Shown here: positions 61,490 to 64,000 of the stretch, piece after piece
How the letters are laid out: every line of letters begins with the position of its first letter
Position numbering within the stretch: the stretch's first letter is position 1
Assembly (NCBI GenBank): GCA_949282215.1
Contig: CASDPF010000013.1
Coordinates: 45,100-109,099, forward strand
DNA: 64,000 bases
Direction of reading: 5' to 3'
From: an uncultured bacterium
GTDB lineage: Bacteria; Cyanobacteriota; Vampirovibrionia; Gastranaerophilales; Gastranaerophilaceae
Notes under the pieces: model-generated
What the model was told of the DNA's origin: nothing
The model's input: the letters and a program-made list of their open reading frames with translations, nothing else
Databases searched by the model: none
Made by a program: the position numbers and the translations under genes

Positions 61490-62137
61490 TTAAAATTTCC
61501 AAGGGTAATCGTCTGGAACTTTCCAGCCGTTTTCTTGAATTAGTGCGGCACATGCGTGTCTATAGGATGCATCATTGTTAGAGCAACTTTGCATTTTAGC
61601 TTCATGAGTGCTGTTTGTAATATCAGGTTCAATTACTTGTTTATTAGGTTTGTAAACAAATAAAAAAGAGTTAATGCCATCAAATTTTCCATATTCACAA
61701 TGTGAACTATTTACGCAATAAAAAATGTATAAAGCAGTAGCGTCTGTGCCTCCAGAGGATATTCTTAGATATGAGTTAAATGTGCTGCCATCATTAAAAA
61801 CTGCTTTATAATAAGTTCCATTATATTCTTCTGTTTTTAATGTTTTAATGTATTTTGTAATGTTAATTTGAAACCATTTTTTTACGTATTCAGCATTTTT
61901 ATTGTTTGTAAACTCAGATGTATCAAAACTAATTTCTCCATTTTCTGAAATTGATTGTTTTAGTGCTTGATTCATAACAGAATAAAATTTTGCAAGTTTT
62001 GTTTCGATTTCTTGTTTTCTGTATTTTTGTGTTAATTGCGGCAATGTAAGTGCTGCTACTATTCCTATTATTCCTTATGTAATTAATACTTCTGCAAGTG
62101 TAAATCCATGTTTTTTAAAATATGCATTCCTAGCCAT
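61490..62137 (-). pseudogene. Type IV pilin-like gene with nonsense codon in the signal helix, XRE-paired
   Basis: Starting at the ATG at 62137 (CGGAGG upstream), the frame reads MARNAYFKKHGFTLAEVLIT, then TAA at 62077-62075, then GIIGIVAALTLPQLTQKY and an intact head ending NGWKVPDDYPWKF. All sister pilins have Leu (TTA) at this codon, so a single T-to-A change on the coding strand broke it. The remaining 195 codons show no further damage, so the event is recent or the stop is read through. A restart at TTG 62044 would lack the signal. Confidence 0.85.
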
Positions 62138-62270
62138 ATTTCCTCCGAAAAATTTGCCTATCTATCATTATTGTATATCTATTAAGCATAAAAATCAATA
62201 TTTAATATGTCTATTAGTCTATTATTAATCTTCGATACTTTGATTATCATATTTCTAAAACGGAGGATAG
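62138..62270. promoter_or_regulatory. TCTATTA repeats in broken-pilin/XRE gap
   Basis: TCTATTA occurs three times as direct repeats (62178-62184, 62210-62216, 62218-62224), with a related TCTATCATTA at 62161-62170. Likely operator of the XRE protein at 62271, different in sequence from the other four. Confidence 0.5.
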
Positions 62271-62591
62271 ATGGATTTAAAAAAAAAATTAGGCAAACGT
62301 ATTCAGGAGCTTAGAAAGAATCAGGGTATAACTCAAGAAAAATTAGCAGAGCAAATAAGTATAGATATTACAAGTCTTAGCAAAATAGAAACCGGAAGAA
62401 ATTATCCTCAGCCTGAAACTCTTGAAAAAATAGCATTAGCTTTGTCTGTTGATATTGAAGATTTGTTTAAATTTAAAAATAATCTAACTAAAGAGGATTA
62501 TATCAAGTTAATTTATAAAAACATTGAGCTGTTAAAAAATAATGAAGAAAAATTGAAGTTTTTGTATATAGTTTCATCTTCTCTTGTTTAG
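62271..62591 (+). CDS. XRE-family regulator paired with broken pilin 61490
   Basis: 106 residues: HTH (about 8-62, ITQEKLAEQISIDITSLSKIETGRNYPQP) and a helical tail (70-106). CGGAGG lies 5 nt before the ATG, unlike the other XRE genes. It is intact although its pilin is broken. The chromate transporter genes follow 15 nt later. Confidence 0.86.
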   Translation: MDLKKKLGKRIQELRKNQGITQEKLAEQISIDITSLSKIETGRNYPQPETLEKIALALSVDIEDLFKFKNNLTKEDYIKLIYKNIELLKNNEEKLKFLYIVSSSLV

Positions 62592-62606
62592 AGTATAATT
62601 TTGTCT

Positions 62607-63167
62607 ATGGAAAAGACATTTTGGAATATTTACAAGACTTTTTTTAAAGTTGGAACTCTGTTATTAGGCGGCGGGTATGTAATTTTACCCTTGCTTCAAA
62701 GTGAATTAGTAGAGAAGAAAAACTGGGCAAATCATGATGAGTTATGTGAATATTACGCACTAGGGCAAAGTGTTCCCGGTATTATAGCAGCTAATATGTC
62801 AATATTTGTCGGGTATAAGCTGTTGGGTCAAAAAGGTGCTTTCGCTGCTGCTGCTGGAATTATTTCGCCAGCTTTTCTTGCAATTGTATTGATTGCAAAA
62901 ATACTTCAAGAATTGATTAAATATCAATTTATAAAAAGTATATTCTGGGGTGTCGGAATTGGTGTTGTAATCCTTGTAATTCTTGCGGTAAAAGAAATGT
63001 GGGGTAAAAGTGTTGTTGATAAATTTTCTTTAGCAATTTTTATTTCAGCATTTATTCTATCGGCATTTTTAAAGGTTTCACCTGCAATCATAATAATAGC
63101 TTCCGCTTTTGCCGGGATTATCTATAAGTTAAGACTAGTCAAACAAAAAGGGGATAACCAATGTTAA
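62607..63167 (+). CDS. chrA: Chromate transporter, first half-size subunit
   Basis: 186 residues from the ATG at 62607. It is one CHR domain with about 5-6 membrane segments; GTLLLGGGYVILPLLQSELVEKKNW and YALGQSVPGIIAANMSIFVGYKLLG are family marks. TATAAT (62594-62599) ends 7 nt before the ATG and no ribosome binding site is seen, so the mRNA may be leaderless. Short-chain CHR proteins work as pairs; the second is next. The real substrate in this host is unknown. Confidence 0.88.
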   Translation: MEKTFWNIYKTFFKVGTLLLGGGYVILPLLQSELVEKKNWANHDELCEYYALGQSVPGIIAANMSIFVGYKLLGQKGAFAAAAGIISPAFLAIVLIAKILQELIKYQFIKSIFWGVGIGVVILVILAVKEMWGKSVVDKFSLAIFISAFILSAFLKVSPAIIIIASAFAGIIYKLRLVKQKGDNQC

Positions 63168-63694
63168 TATATCTCCATTTGTGTTTTGAATTTTTTCGTA
63201 TAGGTCTATTTTCTTTTGGCGGCGGGTATGCGACCTTACCTTTTTTGTACCATATAGCTGATACTTACCATTGGTACACTCCTCAGCAGTTGTCGGATAT
63301 GATTGCGGTATCATCTATTACTCCGGGGCCGGTTGGGGTTAACGTTGCAACTTTTGCGGGGTTTTCTACTGCCGGAATTTTAGGTGCTTTGCTCGCTACG
63401 ACATCTGTCATTTTGCCATCCTATGTGCTTGTAATTATTATTTCAAAGCTTTTGGAAAAATTTAAAACCAATAAAAAAGTTCAAGCTGCGATTTACGGTT
63501 TGAAACCTGCAGGATGTGGGTTATTATCTGCTGTTGCTTTAAATATTTTTAAAGACAATGTGACCGGTTTGTTTGGAGTTTTATTATTTTTGATATTATT
63601 GTTTATGAGTTTTCAACAAAAAAGAGATCCGTTATTTTATCTTGGAATATCTGCTATAGTCGGATTAATTGCAGGGCATTTTCATCTTTTTTAG
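63161..63694 (+). CDS. Chromate transporter, second half-size subunit
   Basis: 177 residues, one CHR domain: RIGLFSFGGGYATLPFLYHIAD, SDMIAVSSITPGPVGVNVATFAGF and a hydrophobic C-terminal half with about 5 membrane segments. It overlaps the first subunit by 7 nt, so the two are translationally coupled and likely form a heterodimer of opposite topology. The stop codon directly precedes the -35 of leader copy 6. Confidence 0.88.
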   Translation: MLIYLHLCFEFFRIGLFSFGGGYATLPFLYHIADTYHWYTPQQLSDMIAVSSITPGPVGVNVATFAGFSTAGILGALLATTSVILPSYVLVIIISKLLEKFKTNKKVQAAIYGLKPAGCGLLSAVALNIFKDNVTGLFGVLLFLILLFMSFQQKRDPLFYLGISAIVGLIAGHFHLF

Positions 63695-63723
63695 TTGATA
63701 AAATCCTCGTAATGGTTTATAAT
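63695..63723 (+). promoter_or_regulatory. Promoter of poly-G leader copy 6
   Basis: TTGATA (63695-63700), 17-bp spacer, TATAAT (63718-63723). The -35 box starts right after the stop codon of the chromate transporter. Confidence 0.72.
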
Positions 63724-63752
63724 AAATGTAATAGAAAAATATAACAAGCAGC

Positions 63753-63950
63753 AAGGAGGATGTATGCAAAAAACGCTAATAGATATAATTTCGGGGGGGG
63801 GGGCTACCGATTAACAGTTAGGACAAGCATTTCCGACTTAGACCTCCGATTTGATAAAAAAGAGCAGAAAAGCAAGCCGTGCCAAGTGACACGGTGATTT
63901 TTGATGTGAAAAATGTTAAAATAGAAAATAGTATATAAAAAGGAGGATTT
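63753..63950 (+). promoter_or_regulatory. Poly-G leader unit, copy 6 (5' UTR of pilin 6)
   Basis: AAGGAGG (63753-63759), leader ORF, 11 G (63793-63803), CCTCCG (63843-63848), hairpin CCGTG (63877-63881) with CACGG (63890-63894), pilin site AGGAGG (63941-63946). Here the pilin site has A for C, so the pairing is 5 instead of 6 bp. The last 50 nt resemble copy 1 more than copies 2 and 5. Confidence 0.68.
63764..63814 (+). CDS. Leader peptide ORF with poly-G tract, copy 6
   Basis: Encodes MQKTLIDIISGGGATD (Ile for the usual Arg8). The -1 frame runs 63802-63897 with YRLTVRTSISDLDLRFDKK. Confidence 0.5.
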   Translation: MQKTLIDIISGGGATD

Positions 63951-64000
63951 ATGAAAAAGAGAAATGCTTTTACCTTAGCTGAAGTGCTGATAACTTTAGG
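63951..64000 (+). CDS. Type IV pilin-like protein 6, cut by window edge
   Basis: Only the first 16 codons are visible: MKKRNAFTLAEVLITL, the shared prepilin signal. The head and its type lie outside the window. Confidence 0.8.
   Translation, partial: MKKRNAFTLAEVLITL

Overview
The window is AT-rich bacterial chromosome from a Gram-negative, fermentative organism. I infer a gut Melainabacteria/Vampirovibrionia member (Gastranaerophilales-like, non-photosynthetic relatives of Cyanobacteria). The reasons are: yggS followed by sepF; ATP synthase beta and epsilon genes (atpD-atpC) standing apart from other atp genes, as in Cyanobacteria; a cyanobacterial-type principal sigma factor; LPS-related genes (an LptF/G permease and a KdsC-like phosphatase); a fermentative adhE; and eleven prepilin-like genes sharing an almost identical N-terminus. 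Taxonomy is inference from gene content only. I saw no CRISPR array, transposase, prophage or rRNA.

Layout. 0-2.5 kb: a partial lineage-type protein, tyrS and cysE. 2.5-6.6 kb: pilin 1, a zinc alcohol dehydrogenase, an LptF/G permease, a small secreted protein and a Cys-cluster protein. 6.7-14.4 kb: an anchored protein, yggS-sepF, pilin 2, nadK, ftsZ, pilin 3 and fba. 14.7-18.6 kb: two large unknown proteins. 18.6-24 kb: ispH-rpsA, a small XRE pair, and nadA-rlmB-sigma factor. 24-26.4 kb: a PilM/PilN-like fusion and PilO. 26.4-33 kb: radical SAM, comF, a histidine kinase, kdsC-TPR and lysC. 33-40.5 kb: pilin 4, a rhodanese, unknown proteins and adhE. 40.5-50 kb: four pilin/XRE divergent pairs interspersed with tRNA-Cys, a TPM protein, a degenerate nucleotidyltransferase, tRNA-Val, pgi and a family 4 UDG. 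50-57.3 kb: emrB-emrA-marR divergent from a TolC-like gene, then gcvT-gcvH-gcvPA. 57.4-64 kb: pilin 5, a DnaJ-like protein, atpD-atpC, a broken pilin with its XRE gene, split chromate transporters, and the start of pilin 6.

The outstanding feature is how the pilin-like genes are controlled. They fall into two regulatory classes. (1) Six genes, all on the + strand, are each preceded by a repeated unit of about 200 bp. It has its own sigma-70 promoter, a 15-19 codon leader ORF with a strong ribosome binding site, an 11-nt G tract inside that ORF, a downstream CCTCCG that is complementary to the pilin ribosome binding site, and usually a CCGTG/CACGG hairpin. The -1 frame after the G tract is open in all six copies and carries a similar peptide (core SISDLDLR). 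(2) Five genes, all on the - strand, are each divergent from a small XRE-family regulator, and each intergenic region carries its own different repeat operator. Both classes include both pilin head types, so control modules and pilin bodies look freely combined. One class 2 pilin has a nonsense codon in its signal helix. With the PilM/N/O genes present, this looks like an individually switched repertoire of (minor) pilins, which I believe is the undescribed system here.

Other points of note are several apparently leaderless genes (a -10 box 6-7 nt before the start codon), a tRNA-Val with C at position 33, a glycine-cleavage cluster that lacks gcvPB, a DnaJ with half a zinc finger, and a shared ATTACCC/GGGTAAT-type operator at two unlinked loci.
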